From the NCBI GenBank assembly GCA_963845485.1, contig CAWJSI010000016.1:62001-126000 (forward strand): a stretch of DNA of 64,000 nucleotides, written 5' to 3'. Shown here piece by piece: positions 31,171 to 40,172 of the stretch (position 1 is its first letter; every line of letters begins with the position of its first letter). Both the position numbers and the translations under genes were made by a program. Under the pieces are notes generated by a model, which did no database searches, was not told where the DNA came from, and worked only from the letters and a program-made list of their open reading frames with translations. The stretch comes from Bog-756 sp963845485. GTDB lineage: Bacteria; Actinomycetota; Acidimicrobiia; Acidimicrobiales; RAAP-2.

Positions 31171-32304
31171 TCAGTCGCCCGGCGGCTCAACCCCAGGATC
31201 CTCGGCTACGGCACCCCCGGCGCCAGCAGGGCCAACGACCCGGTTGACGTGCCCCATCTTCCGTCCGGGCCTGGCGTCAGTCTTGCCATAGAGGTGCACG
31301 CTCACATCGGGCTCACCGAGCAACTCGGCTGCTCCGGCTATCTCGTCGCCGATCAAGTTCGTCATGACGACATCGGAGTGCCGCTCACCGCTTCCCAACG
31401 GATACCCGACGATGGCGCGGATGTGTTGTTCAAACTGATCAACCGTGCACCCGTTCTGGGTCCAGTGCCCCGAGTTGTGCACCCGGGGTGCGATCTCGTT
31501 GATCAGCACTTCGTCATCGTCGGTGATGAAGGTTTCGATGCCCATCACGCCCACGTAGTCCAGGGCCTCCAGGATTCGCCCGGCCACGACTTTGGCCTGC
31601 TCACACAGAGCCCTCGACACACGGTGGGCCGGCACGGTCGTCGTGCGGAGGATTCCGTCCCGGTGAACGTTTTCTCCCGGATCGAAACAGACGATGTCAC
31701 CCGACCGTGACCGTGCAGCGATGACTGACACCTCACACCGGAAGTCGACGAATCCTTCGAGTATGCAGGGTGCGTCCCCTAAGGCCCGCCACGCCTCCCG
31801 GGCTCTTCCTACCTCGGCCAGCCGAACCTGTCCTTTTCCGTCGTAGCCGAACGATCGGGTCTTCAGCATCGAAGGCACCCCGATCCGGGCAACGGCTGCC
31901 TCGAGGTCGGCCTCCATTTCGACATTGGCGTACGGAGCCGTGCCGAGGCCGAGAGACGAGAGGAAATCCTTCTCCGTCAGTCGATCCTGGCTGGTGGCAA
32001 GGGCGTTGCGCCCGGGCAGGACATCACAGTGAGCCTCCAGGCCGTCGAGCACACCCGAAGGGATGTTCTCGAACTCGTAGGTGATTACGTCGACTGAATC
32101 GGCGAAGGCCTGCAGGGCGACGGCGTCTTCGTAGTCGGCCTGTGTCGTCCGGCTGGCTACCTGCCCGGCGATGGGGAGGGACTCCGGTGAGAGTACGTGG
32201 GTGCTGAGACCCAATTGCGAGGCGGCAACGGCCAGCATCCGTCCCAACTGACCTCCACCGAGTATCCCGACTGTCGTCGCGCCCGGATCGCGCGGGCTAC
32301 TCAT
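31171..32304 (-). CDS. purK: PurK, N5-carboxyaminoimidazole ribonucleotide synthetase
   Basis: ATP-grasp enzyme of de novo purine synthesis that makes N5-CAIR from AIR, ATP and bicarbonate. 377 aa with GILGGGQLGRML at the N-terminus, YEFENIP, the ATP-binding LKTRSFGYDGKGQ, and EIAPRVHNSGHWT near the C-terminus, all diagnostic. The ATG overlaps purE by 8 nt, so PurE, which converts its product to CAIR, is co-translated. Confidence 0.95.
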   Translation of the reverse strand: MSSPRDPGATTVGILGGGQLGRMLAVAASQLGLSTHVLSPESLPIAGQVASRTTQADYEDAVALQAFADSVDVITYEFENIPSGVLDGLEAHCDVLPGRNALATSQDRLTEKDFLSSLGLGTAPYANVEMEADLEAAVARIGVPSMLKTRSFGYDGKGQVRLAEVGRAREAWRALGDAPCILEGFVDFRCEVSVIAARSRSGDIVCFDPGENVHRDGILRTTTVPAHRVSRALCEQAKVVAGRILEALDYVGVMGIETFITDDDEVLINEIAPRVHNSGHWTQNGCTVDQFEQHIRAIVGYPLGSGERHSDVVMTNLIGDEIAGAAELLGEPDVSVHLYGKTDARPGRKMGHVNRVVGPAGAGGAVAEDPGVEPPGD

Positions 32305-32785
32305 CTATGGGGTCTTCGGCCACTGCATCCGATTGAGCGGCGCGCCACTGATCCAATCTGGTGGCCACAGCCGGATCCTCGATGGCCAGGATGGCAGCCG
32401 CCATGAGGCCGGCATTGGCCGCGCCCGCCGGTCCGATGGCCATGGTGGCGACGGGAACGCCCTTCGGCATCTGAACGATCGAATAGAGGCTGTCGAGCCC
32501 ACTGAGCGCCTTCGACTGCATGGGGACACCCAGCACGGGAAGGCGCGTATTCGAGGCCATCATCCCCGGTAGGTGGGCTGCACCTCCCGCCCCGGCGATG
32601 ATGACGTGCAGCCCCCGGCTGACCGCCGTCGCCCCGTAGGATCTGAGGCGCTCCGGGGTGCGGTGCGCCGAGACGATTTTGGTCTCGTACGGAATGCCGA
32701 GCTCGTCGAGTACCGTCGCAGCATTCTTCATCGTCGCCCAGTCGGACTGGCTGCCCATGACAATTCCGACGGCTGTCTCATTCAT
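32297..32785 (-). CDS. purE: PurE, N5-CAIR mutase
   Basis: Converts N5-CAIR to CAIR in purine synthesis. 162 aa with GIVMGSQSDWATM, the catalytic-histidine segment SAHRTPERL, IIAGAGGAAHLPGM and GVPMQSKALSGLDSL. ATG 32785 follows GGGGGATC; a longer frame to 32830 lacks family similarity. It is the first gene of purEK on the minus strand; the 260 nt upstream, up to mop, hold no gene I can support. Confidence 0.95.
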   Translation of the reverse strand: MNETAVGIVMGSQSDWATMKNAATVLDELGIPYETKIVSAHRTPERLRSYGATAVSRGLHVIIAGAGGAAHLPGMMASNTRLPVLGVPMQSKALSGLDSLYSIVQMPKGVPVATMAIGPAGAANAGLMAAAILAIEDPAVATRLDQWRAAQSDAVAEDPIDE

Positions 32786-33046
32786 CAATTGATCCCCCGA
32801 CGTAGGTTGGCGCCGTTTGTGACAGGCCATGGGATTCGCTCACCAGCATGGTAGATGCTTGTAGGACTGCGGGATTACGGATCCTCAGGTTGATCGTTGA
32901 AGTGGAGGTGCACCGCCCAGTCGGAGCATGGTCGGAACTCCGGGGACAGGGACCTCCATTCCCATCCTTCCGGCGCGATCTCCTGGGTTTAGAGACCCGA
33001 CTGTGGCACTCAGATCCGACCGGCTTCTTGAGGGGCATTGGTGGCC

Positions 33047-33259
33047 TCAGTCATCAACGGCAAGGGAGACGTCGGTGGACTTGACCAGCACCGTCACGGG
33101 CCTCCCCTCGCCGAGGCCTAAATCCTCAGCCGCCTCGCGAGTGATCGCCGACGTGACGATATCTCCTCCCCGCAGTTCGATCTTCACGGTGGTGATGGCA
33201 TCGCCATGATGCACGGCGAGGACCGTGCCGGGTAGCTGGTTCCGAGTGCTCAGTCGCAT
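33047..33259 (-). CDS. mop: Mop, molybdate-binding TOBE protein
   Basis: Small cytosolic molybdate/tungstate-binding protein of 70 aa made of one TOBE/Mop domain (RNQLPGTVLAVHHGDAITTVKIELRGGDIVTSAITREAAEDLGLGEGRPVTVLVKSTDVSL; shown here only as its pattern of TSAITREAAE and VKSTDV). It buffers molybdate after import. AAGGTGG precedes the ATG. It lies 46 nt after modC at the end of the mod genes. Confidence 0.9.
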   Translation of the reverse strand: MRLSTRNQLPGTVLAVHHGDAITTVKIELRGGDIVTSAITREAAEDLGLGEGRPVTVLVKSTDVSLAVDD

Positions 33260-33305
33260 GCATCCACCTTGGCACGCGAAACCGCCGGATCACAGACTCT
33301 CCACC

Positions 33306-34367
33306 TCAGGCGCCTGCGATGGCATAGACGTCGACCCGGTCGACGTCTACCGCCGCCCAGACTAGCGATCCATCTGTGAGCCGAAGCTCGGCGAGCATCG
33401 CTGCGGAGATTTCGGCTGCGATGGGGATCGGTCCCCCCAGCAGCACCCGGACCCGGTCACCGGTCAGATCGACCTGCGCCACCCGGGTCTGCCAGAAGTT
33501 CCTTTGGGAGTTCGTAGGGCGGTCCGAATGCAGCGACACATGGCGAGGCGCGATTGCAGCCAGGCGAGGGCCGTACTCCGAGCCCATGATCTTCAACGTC
33601 ATCCCCCCGTCGACAACGAGTCGGCTCCCATCAGCATGGCCTCTAATCAGGTTGAGTCCGACGAGCTCGGCTACGTACGGTGTCTGGGGTCTCGCGCTCA
33701 CCCCGGCCAGTGTCCCCCGCTGGGCCACCTCGCCCTCCTCAATGATGACAATCCGGTCGGCAAGAGCTGCGGCGTCGAGCGGATCATGGGTCACCAGGAC
33801 GCAGGACCCGGTGAACGCCTCAAGGTTGCGGCGGAGCCGGTGACGGACGGAACCACGAGTGGACACATCCAGCGCGGCCATCGGTTCATCTAACAGGAGC
33901 AGTCTCGGCTCGGTGGCGAGGGCCCTGGCCAGCGCCACCTGCTGAGCCTGGCCGCCGGAGAGGCGTCCCGGCTTGGCAAACGCTAGGTCGGAAAGTCCGA
34001 TTCGCTCCAACCACTCGGCGGCCACCTGGTTGGCCTCCCTCTTGGTTGACCCACCACATCGCAGGCCGAAGGCCACGTTGGCCGTAGCGGTGAGATGGGG
34101 AAAGAGGAGGTAGTCCTGGAACAGCACCCCACAGGACCGGTGCTCGGGTGGGACCAGTCTCCCGAGTGACGGATTATCAAGCGTCACGTCGTCCAACACG
34201 ATCTGACCACTGGCAAGGGGCTGTAGGCCTGCCAGGGTTCGGAGCAGGGTCGACTTCCCGCTGCCGTTCGGACCGAGCACTGCAACCACCTCGCCGTCCT
34301 CCACCTGCAGATCCACCTGCTCGACAAAGTCGCCCACGACAACGTGTACGTTCGCCACCAGGCTCAC
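33306..34367 (-). CDS. modC: ModC, molybdate ABC transporter ATPase
   Basis: ATPase subunit of the molybdate importer, 353 aa. Walker A GPNGSGKST, Q-loop FQDYLLFPHL, signature LSGGQAQQVALARAL, Walker B LLLLDEPMAALD and the switch histidine VTHDP are intact. The last ~65 residues form a TOBE-like regulatory domain. ATG 34367 overlaps the modB stop (ATGA). Identity rests on the modA/modB context plus the TOBE tail. Confidence 0.93.
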   Translation of the reverse strand: MSLVANVHVVVGDFVEQVDLQVEDGEVVAVLGPNGSGKSTLLRTLAGLQPLASGQIVLDDVTLDNPSLGRLVPPEHRSCGVLFQDYLLFPHLTATANVAFGLRCGGSTKREANQVAAEWLERIGLSDLAFAKPGRLSGGQAQQVALARALATEPRLLLLDEPMAALDVSTRGSVRHRLRRNLEAFTGSCVLVTHDPLDAAALADRIVIIEEGEVAQRGTLAGVSARPQTPYVAELVGLNLIRGHADGSRLVVDGGMTLKIMGSEYGPRLAAIAPRHVSLHSDRPTNSQRNFWQTRVAQVDLTGDRVRVLLGGPIPIAAEISAAMLAELRLTDGSLVWAAVDVDRVDVYAIAGA

Positions 34368-35173
34368 GGGGCGATTGCCCCCAGCCAGCGGCCGCGCAGT
34401 GCCACCAGTACGACCAGGGAAACCGTTAGCAATGCCAACGAGAGGGCGATGGCTACCTGCTCGTTGCCCTGGAGTGCGAGGTACACGGCCAGCGGGAGGG
34501 TTTGGGTGCGCCCCTGGATGTCACCAGCGAAGGTGATGGTGGCCCCGAACTCACCGAGCGCCCGTGCCCAGGTCAGCGCGGTTCCCGCCACCACCGCGGA
34601 CGAGATCATCGGGAGAGTCACCCGGCAGAACGTCGTCCACCGGCCGGCCCCCAACGTCGCTGAAGCCTCCTCGTAGCGGCCGTCCATGGTGCGAAGGGCG
34701 GCCTCCACCGTGATGATCAGAAAGGGCATCGCCACAAAAGTCTCCGCCATCACCACGCCCGCCGTGCTGAAGGTCAGCTGCACACCGAACCAGTTGAACA
34801 ACGGTGTTCCGAGTATCCCGCCCCGGCCGAACGCCAGCAGAAGCGCGACCCCGCCGACGACCGGAGGGAGCACCATGGGAAGAATGGTCAGGGCCCGCAC
34901 CACGCTCCGGCCCGGGAAGGTGACACGCGCCAACACCCACGCCAGGGGAATGCCGAGGACCACCGACAGGCCGGTCGACCAGAGGGAGCAGACCAGCGAG
35001 AGTCGGAGCGCGTCAAGCGCGACCGGGGAGGTGAGGTCGGCTCCGAGCGTGGACCATGACACCTTGGACAGGAGGCCCACCAGCGGCAGGGTCAGGAAGG
35101 CCACAGTGAGGAACGCCACCCCCACCACCAGGATCGGCGGCCGCCGGCTGCGGACCGCGGGGGTCGAGGCCAC
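34364..35173 (-). CDS. modB: ModB, molybdate ABC permease
   Basis: Membrane subunit of the molybdate importer, 269 aa with about six helices. The EAA loop reads EEASATLGAGRWTTFCRVTLP (about 180-200), and the following RALGEFGATITFAGDIQGRTQTLPLAVY is very characteristic of ModB. The gene begins 6 nt after modA and overlaps modC by 4 nt. Confidence 0.94.
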   Translation of the reverse strand: MASTPAVRSRRPPILVVGVAFLTVAFLTLPLVGLLSKVSWSTLGADLTSPVALDALRLSLVCSLWSTGLSVVLGIPLAWVLARVTFPGRSVVRALTILPMVLPPVVGGVALLLAFGRGGILGTPLFNWFGVQLTFSTAGVVMAETFVAMPFLIITVEAALRTMDGRYEEASATLGAGRWTTFCRVTLPMISSAVVAGTALTWARALGEFGATITFAGDIQGRTQTLPLAVYLALQGNEQVAIALSLALLTVSLVVLVALRGRWLGAIAP

Positions 35174-35179
35174 GGGACC

Positions 35180-36028
35180 TCAGCGGGCCGGGAGGAAGCT
35201 GTCCTGGCGGAGGACCTTCTGTCCGTTCGGACCGAGGACGAACGCCATCCACGCCCGCGCCACGCTCAAGTCCTTCGTCGTCCTGACCACGGCAATGGGA
35301 TAGCTGGTTGTCACGTTGTCGGATGCGGGGATGGGTATGCCGACGCCCTGGGTGCCGATGGTCTTGGCATTGGTCACATACACGATGCCGGCATTTGCGT
35401 CACCGGTGGTGACAGCGGCGAACGTGGCGTCGACGTTCTGCCCGAGCGTGACCTGGGACGCGGGCAGCCTTACGTTCGCACGCCGGAGGGCCACCAGTGC
35501 AGTGGATCCGCATGGGGCTGTGCTGACACACAGTGAGACGACCGGGGCCTTGGTGAGGTCGGGGAGGGAATGGATGCCCAATGGATTTCCGGGCTTGACC
35601 ACGATCTCCAGGCTGTTGCGGGCGAAGGTCACCGGTGTGCCCTTGATGTCACCGGCCCGGACGACGGTGGCCATATCCGTGGGAGAAGCCGAAGCGAAGA
35701 CGTCAGCCGGGGCACCCCCCGTGATCTGGTCGGCCAGGTCGCCCGACGACGCGAAGTTGAAGGAGACCGTGGTCGACGGATGTAGCGAGTGGAACATGGT
35801 CCCCAGTTGGCCGAAGGCTCCGGTGAGCGACGAGGCCGCCGACACGATGATGGAGCCGGTCAGCTTCGGCGTCGTCGTCGATGAGACAGGGACGGAACTC
35901 GACGTGCTGCTGCACGCCGTGGCCATCAGCACTACTGCACCGAGGACGACTCCGAGTGCCGTGCCGTAGGGAGTACGGCACGGCCTCGGTCCACCTCGGT
36001 TTCCGACCTCCCACACCTGCCGACTCAC
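35180..36028 (-). CDS. modA: ModA, molybdate-binding lipoprotein
   Basis: Extracellular substrate-binding protein, 282 aa. A lipoprotein signal ends in LMATACSS. The mature domain has VSAASSLTGAF, NFASSGDLADQITGGAPADVFASAS, NSLEIVVKPGNP and NAGIVYVTNAK, the ModA pattern. GTG 36028 overlaps the upstream regulator by 4 nt, so expression is tied to that molybdate-responsive protein. Confidence 0.94.
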   Translation of the reverse strand: MSRQVWEVGNRGGPRPCRTPYGTALGVVLGAVVLMATACSSTSSSVPVSSTTTPKLTGSIIVSAASSLTGAFGQLGTMFHSLHPSTTVSFNFASSGDLADQITGGAPADVFASASPTDMATVVRAGDIKGTPVTFARNSLEIVVKPGNPLGIHSLPDLTKAPVVSLCVSTAPCGSTALVALRRANVRLPASQVTLGQNVDATFAAVTTGDANAGIVYVTNAKTIGTQGVGIPIPASDNVTTSYPIAVVRTTKDLSVARAWMAFVLGPNGQKVLRQDSFLPAR

Positions 36029-36423
36029 GATGGCACGACCTCCATGATCACGTCCGTCGCTTTCACCACCGCAGTAGCCAGGTCGCCTTCCTCCAGTCGG
36101 AGGTCGTCCGCCGCCTCGCGAGTGAGTAGGGAGATGACGCGGAAGCGGCCGGCGCGGAGTTCGATGATGGCAGTCAACTTGTCGCGCTCGACCCGGGTGA
36201 CCACGCCACTGAACCGGTTGCGTGCCGACTGGGCCAGCAGCTCCTCGGGGGCATAGGCATCGTCCTGCTCACGGACGAACCGGGCCAGCGAGGCGCCCTC
36301 CACCAACCGGTGGCCGCCCTCGGACCGCACGGTTTCGAGCCGCCCCTCGTCACACCATCGGCGAACCGTGTCGGTACTCACACCGAGCAGTTCGGCCAAC
36401 TGACCGGGACGGTACTGAGACAT
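36025..36423 (-). CDS. HTH-TOBE molybdate-responsive regulator (ModE-like in role)
   Basis: 132 aa: an excisionase/MerR-type HTH (RPGQLAELLGVSTDTVRRWCDEGRLETVRSEGGHR, about 5-40) fused to a single TOBE domain (NRFSGVVTRVERDKLTAIIEL, LTREAADDLRLEEGD, VVKATDVIMEV). This differs from classic ModE but combines DNA and molybdate binding. ATG 36423 is 6 nt after TAAAGT (leaderless), and a near-palindrome overlaps that box. It is the first gene of the mod operon. Confidence 0.88.
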   Translation of the reverse strand: MSQYRPGQLAELLGVSTDTVRRWCDEGRLETVRSEGGHRLVEGASLARFVREQDDAYAPEELLAQSARNRFSGVVTRVERDKLTAIIELRAGRFRVISLLTREAADDLRLEEGDLATAVVKATDVIMEVVPS

Positions 36424-36429
36424 GGGAAG

Positions 36430-36435
36430 ACTTTA
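36430..36435 (-). promoter_or_regulatory. -10 box, HTH-TOBE regulator / mod operon
   Basis: TAAAGT on the minus strand, 6 nt before ATG 36423, overlapped by the near-palindrome at 36432-36445. Confidence 0.6.
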
Positions 36436-36445
36436 GCGCTGTAAA
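36432..36445. promoter_or_regulatory. Near-palindrome at the mod operon promoter
   Basis: TTTAGCGCTGTAAA overlaps the -10 box (36430-36435) of the HTH-TOBE regulator in a comparatively AT-rich gap between moaC and the mod genes. Candidate autoregulatory site; found by eye only. Confidence 0.35.
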
Positions 36446-36523
36446 CTTGTAGAAGCTTGAAATGCCGCCGGTTTTTTCAGTAGATATGGGGTTTTTAGGC
36501 CTTAAAGTCCGAAATACCGAGGT

Positions 36524-37081
36524 TCATGCCGTGTTGTCCGAAACGGATGCAACGCTCCCGTCGGCGGCTCGGCGCCAGGTCCCGGAGCGGCCACCGGACT
36601 TGTGCCACACCGCCAGCTCCTCGATCGAGGCAGCAGTGTCCAGGCCCATGACCGGTTGCATCACCACCAGGGCCGCGACCGTGCAGGCAGTGAGGGCCTC
36701 GATCTCCACTCCGGTCCGGTCGAGGATCGCCACCACGGCGCGAATCCGCACACCCTCCGGTGCGGCCACGACTTCGACATCGACACCATCGATCCGGAGC
36801 GGATGACAGAGAGGTACGAGGGAGGCGGTCTGCTTGGCCGCCATGATGCCGGCTACGCGGGCCGATTCGAGCAGATCCACGCCGGTCACCGGGTCGGTGG
36901 CCACCGGGTCGGTAACCATTCGGACCACCTCGGGTGTGGTCCGGACCACGCAGCGCGCCTCGGCGGTCCTTGCCGTGAGGGGCTTGCCGGTGACGTCGAC
37001 CATGTGGGCCTTGCCGTGCTCGTCGACATGGGTGAGTCGACCCGACCGCCCACTCCCACCGTAGGAGCTCGCCGTGCTCAT
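36524..37081 (-). CDS. moaC: MoaC, cyclic pyranopterin monophosphate synthase
   Basis: Second enzyme of molybdenum cofactor synthesis, producing cPMP together with MoaA. 185 aa with THVDEHGKAHMVDVTGK, AGIMAAKQTASLVPLCHPL and GVEIEALTACTVAAL, all characteristic. A C-terminal ~20-residue tail is non-conserved. The ATG overlaps the moaD stop by 4 nt. It is the last gene of the moa series; 100 nt of more AT-rich DNA separate it from the mod genes. Confidence 0.95.
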   Translation of the reverse strand: MSTASSYGGSGRSGRLTHVDEHGKAHMVDVTGKPLTARTAEARCVVRTTPEVVRMVTDPVATDPVTGVDLLESARVAGIMAAKQTASLVPLCHPLRIDGVDVEVVAAPEGVRIRAVVAILDRTGVEIEALTACTVAALVVMQPVMGLDTAASIEELAVWHKSGGRSGTWRRAADGSVASVSDNTA

Positions 37082-37314
37082 CCGCCCGACACCGGGGGGA
37101 TGACAGCCAGCTCGTCACCGGCGTCGACCGGATCGGACCAGGTGGCGTTCTCCCCGTTCACCCAGATGCGGCTGGTGGCCACCACCCGCGCCAGGTTCTC
37201 GCCGAACCTCGCCTCGGCGGAGGCCAGCACCTGGCCGACGGTGGCACCGGGCAGGTCGGCCTCCGACCGACCAGCCGCCGTCCGAGCGGGGCCGAAGAAT
37301 CGCACCGTGGTCAC
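37078..37314 (-). CDS. moaD: MoaD, molybdopterin synthase sulfur carrier
   Basis: Small ubiquitin-like sulfur carrier of 78 aa. The ThiS/MoaD fold ends in the required double glycine (VIPPVSGG), which is thiocarboxylated and donates sulfur in the MoaD-MoaE complex. The activating MoeB-type enzyme is not in the window. It lies 3 nt after moaA and overlaps moaC. Confidence 0.93.
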   Translation of the reverse strand: MTTVRFFGPARTAAGRSEADLPGATVGQVLASAEARFGENLARVVATSRIWVNGENATWSDPVDAGDELAVIPPVSGG

Positions 37315-37317
37315 TGC

Positions 37318-38391
37318 TCAACCTCCAATCATCGACATGGACCGTGCCGGGCGCAAGAAGCCGGGCTCGTTGATGCCGTGACCCGGAAGCTTGCGCCATA
37401 CCGCACGTCGGAGGAGCCCCTCCAGTTGGTGGTCGGACCCGCCGCCACGGAGGATCTCCCGAGCGTCCAGCTCATTGTCGGAAAACAGACAGTTCCTGAG
37501 GGCACCGTCAGCGGTGAGGCGGAGCCGGTTACAGGTGCCACAGAACGGCTGGGTCACACTGGAGACGAGACCGATCTCGCCGTTTCCGTCTTTGAAGCGA
37601 AACGACTGGGCCGGCGCCGAATCCCCGGGGACACCGGTCGGCTCGAGGGGCCATCGGGCACTGATCCGGCGGAACACCTCGTCACCCGGGACCAGCTGGT
37701 CTCGGTCCCAAGCACCGTCGGCGTCAAGTGGCATGTACTCGATGAACCGCACGGTGCGGCCAGTGCTGCGGGCGAAGGCGGCGAAGTCGAGGATCTCGTC
37801 GTCGTTACGACCCCGGAGCAGTACGACGTTGACCTTGAGCGGGAGGAGTCCGGCCTCCTCGGCGGCGTCCATGGCACGCAGCACCGTGTCCCGGTCACCC
37901 CTGCGACGAATTGCCCCAAACCGTTCGGCCTGGAGCGAGTCGCAGCTGACGTTGACCCGGTCGAGTCCGGCGTCGGCCAGGGCCTGGGCGTGCCGGGCCA
38001 ATAGCATCCCGTTGGTCGTGAGGGCCAGGTCGTCGAATCCCAGGGTTGACAGTCGGGCTACCAGCTCGGGAAGTCCCCGGCGCACCAGCGGCTCGCCTCC
38101 GGTCAGCCGGACCGAGGTGACGCCGAGTCCCCTGGCCACCGAGGCCATCCGCACGATCTCGTCGAAGGTGAGCAACATCGGCGCCGGCAGGAAGGCCATG
38201 CCCTCCATCGGCATGCAGTACGTGCACCGCAGGTTGCAGCGGTCGGTGACCGAGATGCGCAGGTCGTCGTGGATCCGACCGAAGGCGTCGACGAGCGGAC
38301 CGGTGATCGGCAGTCCATCGGGCTCGGTGCCCTGCCCCCCGTGTGCACCCTTGGCTGGACGGACCGACAGCTCGACGGGCACCGCCGTCAT
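37318..38391 (-). CDS. moaA: MoaA, GTP 3',8-cyclase
   Basis: Radical-SAM enzyme starting cofactor synthesis, 357 aa. The N-terminal 4Fe-4S motif is CNLRCTYC, followed by LTGGEPLVR; the C-terminal cluster motif is CGTCNRLRLTADGALRNC. The protein ends in Gly-Gly, essential for MoaA activity. ATG 38391 overlaps the moeA stop by 4 nt. Confidence 0.96.
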   Translation of the reverse strand: MTAVPVELSVRPAKGAHGGQGTEPDGLPITGPLVDAFGRIHDDLRISVTDRCNLRCTYCMPMEGMAFLPAPMLLTFDEIVRMASVARGLGVTSVRLTGGEPLVRRGLPELVARLSTLGFDDLALTTNGMLLARHAQALADAGLDRVNVSCDSLQAERFGAIRRRGDRDTVLRAMDAAEEAGLLPLKVNVVLLRGRNDDEILDFAAFARSTGRTVRFIEYMPLDADGAWDRDQLVPGDEVFRRISARWPLEPTGVPGDSAPAQSFRFKDGNGEIGLVSSVTQPFCGTCNRLRLTADGALRNCLFSDNELDAREILRGGGSDHQLEGLLRRAVWRKLPGHGINEPGFLRPARSMSMIGG

Positions 38392-39665
38392 GGCGGACCC
38401 TCCCCGAGGGCATTCGGCACCGGACCCACCCGTCCCGGGTCGAGCACCATGACTTGCACCGTGCTTCCGGACGCCGCACCGGCGCCGTCAGGGAGCACGG
38501 CCAGGGCATTGGCCTCGGCCATGGCTATCAACTGGTGCGATTCCTGGCCACTCAGTGGATGTACCCGGAAGCGGCCTCCAGGATCCACTGCGGCGACGGA
38601 CCGAATGAAATGGGTCTTGCCGTCGGGCCGACGCACGAACTCGCCATCGGCCAGAGCCGCGATCACCGGACGCTGCAACACCGTGTGGCCCGACATGCGC
38701 CGAACACCTGGCCGCACGAACAGCTCGAAGCTCACCATGGCCGAGACGGGATTGCCGGGAAGGCCGAAGACGGGGACGCCGGACCCATCGAGCATGCCAA
38801 AAGCAAAGGGCTTGGCCGGGCGAATGGCCACCTGCATCCACCGCATGGTCCCGGCGCTTCGTCTCTGCAGGACGAGTTTGACCACGTCGAGGTCGCCCAC
38901 ACTCACCCCCCCACTGGTGACAATGGCGTCACACCGCCTTCGGGCATCGTCGAGGGCACGCTCGAGTGCAGACTCGTCATCGCCGACGACTCCGAGGTCG
39001 ACCGGAGTCCACCCCTCTTGGCGGACAAGAGCCAAGAGGGTGTGCCGGTTGGCATCCCGGATCTTGCCCGGAGGGAGGGGTCCAGGACCCGACACCAGCT
39101 CGTCGCCGGTGGACAGTACGCCGACCCGGGGCCTCGGGTGGACGGTGACGTCGGTGAGCCCCTGGCCCGCCAGCACGCCGATGCGTCCCGGGGTGATGAC
39201 CGACCCCCGTTCGACCACGGCGGCACCCACCGCCACATCCTGGCCGGTCCAACGCACGAAGCTCCCCGGCGCCACCGTCCCCTCGATCACGACGACCGTT
39301 CCGTCACGCTCAGTCCGGACCTCCTCGACCGCGCACACTGCGTCCGCCCCGGTCGGCAGAGGGGCGCCGGTCATGATCCGCGCCGCCTGGCCCGGTCCGA
39401 CCACTCCCTCGAGCGGCGCCCCGGCCATGACCGTGCCGATGACCTGGAGCCGGACGCCGTGATCCACGGTTCGGGAACCGTCGGTGTCGTCAGCCCGGAG
39501 GGCATAGCCGTCCATCGACGAATTGACGAAGGGGGGCACCGGCTCGACGGCCAGGATCGATTGCGCGGCCACGCACCCGAGCGCGTCATCCAGGGGGACC
39601 ACACGGGGACCAGACCGCGAGCAGGCATCGAGGACGAACTCCTGAGCCTCGGCCAAGGGGATCAC
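38388..39665 (-). CDS. moeA: MoeA, molybdopterin molybdenumtransferase
   Basis: Inserts molybdate into adenylated molybdopterin. 425 aa with FVNSSMDGYALRADD, IMTGAPLPTGADAV, GVLSTGDELV, TSGGVSVGDLD and FGLPGNPVSAMVSFELFVRP, which define the MoeA fold. GTG 39665 overlaps the moaE stop by 4 nt (GTGA); a longer frame would run inside moaE. Confidence 0.95.
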   Translation of the reverse strand: MIPLAEAQEFVLDACSRSGPRVVPLDDALGCVAAQSILAVEPVPPFVNSSMDGYALRADDTDGSRTVDHGVRLQVIGTVMAGAPLEGVVGPGQAARIMTGAPLPTGADAVCAVEEVRTERDGTVVVIEGTVAPGSFVRWTGQDVAVGAAVVERGSVITPGRIGVLAGQGLTDVTVHPRPRVGVLSTGDELVSGPGPLPPGKIRDANRHTLLALVRQEGWTPVDLGVVGDDESALERALDDARRRCDAIVTSGGVSVGDLDVVKLVLQRRSAGTMRWMQVAIRPAKPFAFGMLDGSGVPVFGLPGNPVSAMVSFELFVRPGVRRMSGHTVLQRPVIAALADGEFVRRPDGKTHFIRSVAAVDPGGRFRVHPLSGQESHQLIAMAEANALAVLPDGAGAASGSTVQVMVLDPGRVGPVPNALGEGPP

Positions 39666-40144
39666 GGCGCCACGTCCTCGATGGCGTGGTCGCACGCGCT
39701 CCAGTCCGTCCCGTCGCCCCACGTCTCCCGCTTCCAGATGGGTACGGTCCGCTTCAGGGTGTCGATGCAGTACTCGGCGGCGGCGAAGGCCTCGGCCCGG
39801 TGGGGGGTGGACACGACGACCACCACCGACACCTGTCCGACCGTCAGCCGCCCCAGCCGATGGAGCAGAACCAACCGACCGATCATCGGCCACTGCCTCC
39901 GTGCGCCCGCAGCCACCGCCACGAGCCGTGGAACGGCCTGCTCGGGATAAGCCTCGTACTCGAGGGCGGTGACGTCAGCCCGACCTGGCGAGTGGTCACG
40001 GACGGTGCCGGAAAACGAGACGATGGCACCACAGCCGGGCTCCGAGGCCCATGTCGTGGCCAGCTCGGTCGGCAGGGCATGGCTGGTCATGGCGATCCAG
40101 TCACGCTCGCCGGACGCCGGCGGCCGATCGTCGTTCATCTCCAC
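39662..40144 (-). CDS. moaE: MoaE, molybdopterin synthase catalytic subunit
   Basis: Transfers sulfur from MoaD to cPMP, 160 aa. GAIVSFSGTVRDHSPGR, LEYEAYPEQA, HRLGRLTVGQVSVVVVVSTPHR and the catalytic lysine region LKRTVPIWKRE are conserved. GTG 40144 lies 6 nt after TACGGT (40151-40156), placing a promoter inside the short mogA-moaE gap and giving a start two codons before the first ATG. Confidence 0.93.
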   Translation of the reverse strand: MEMNDDRPPASGERDWIAMTSHALPTELATTWASEPGCGAIVSFSGTVRDHSPGRADVTALEYEAYPEQAVPRLVAVAAGARRQWPMIGRLVLLHRLGRLTVGQVSVVVVVSTPHRAEAFAAAEYCIDTLKRTVPIWKRETWGDGTDWSACDHAIEDVAP

Positions 40145-40150
40145 ACCGAC

Positions 40151-40156
40151 ACCGTA
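40151..40156 (-). promoter_or_regulatory. -10 box, moaE
   Basis: TACGGT on the minus strand, 6 nt before GTG 40144; an internal promoter between mogA and moaE. Confidence 0.58.
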
Positions 40157-40172
40157 GGGGTTTCTCACTCTC

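Noticed and set aside
38343..39950. 535-codon plus-strand frame
   Set aside because: Shadow of moeA and moaE on the other strand; no recognisable domain.
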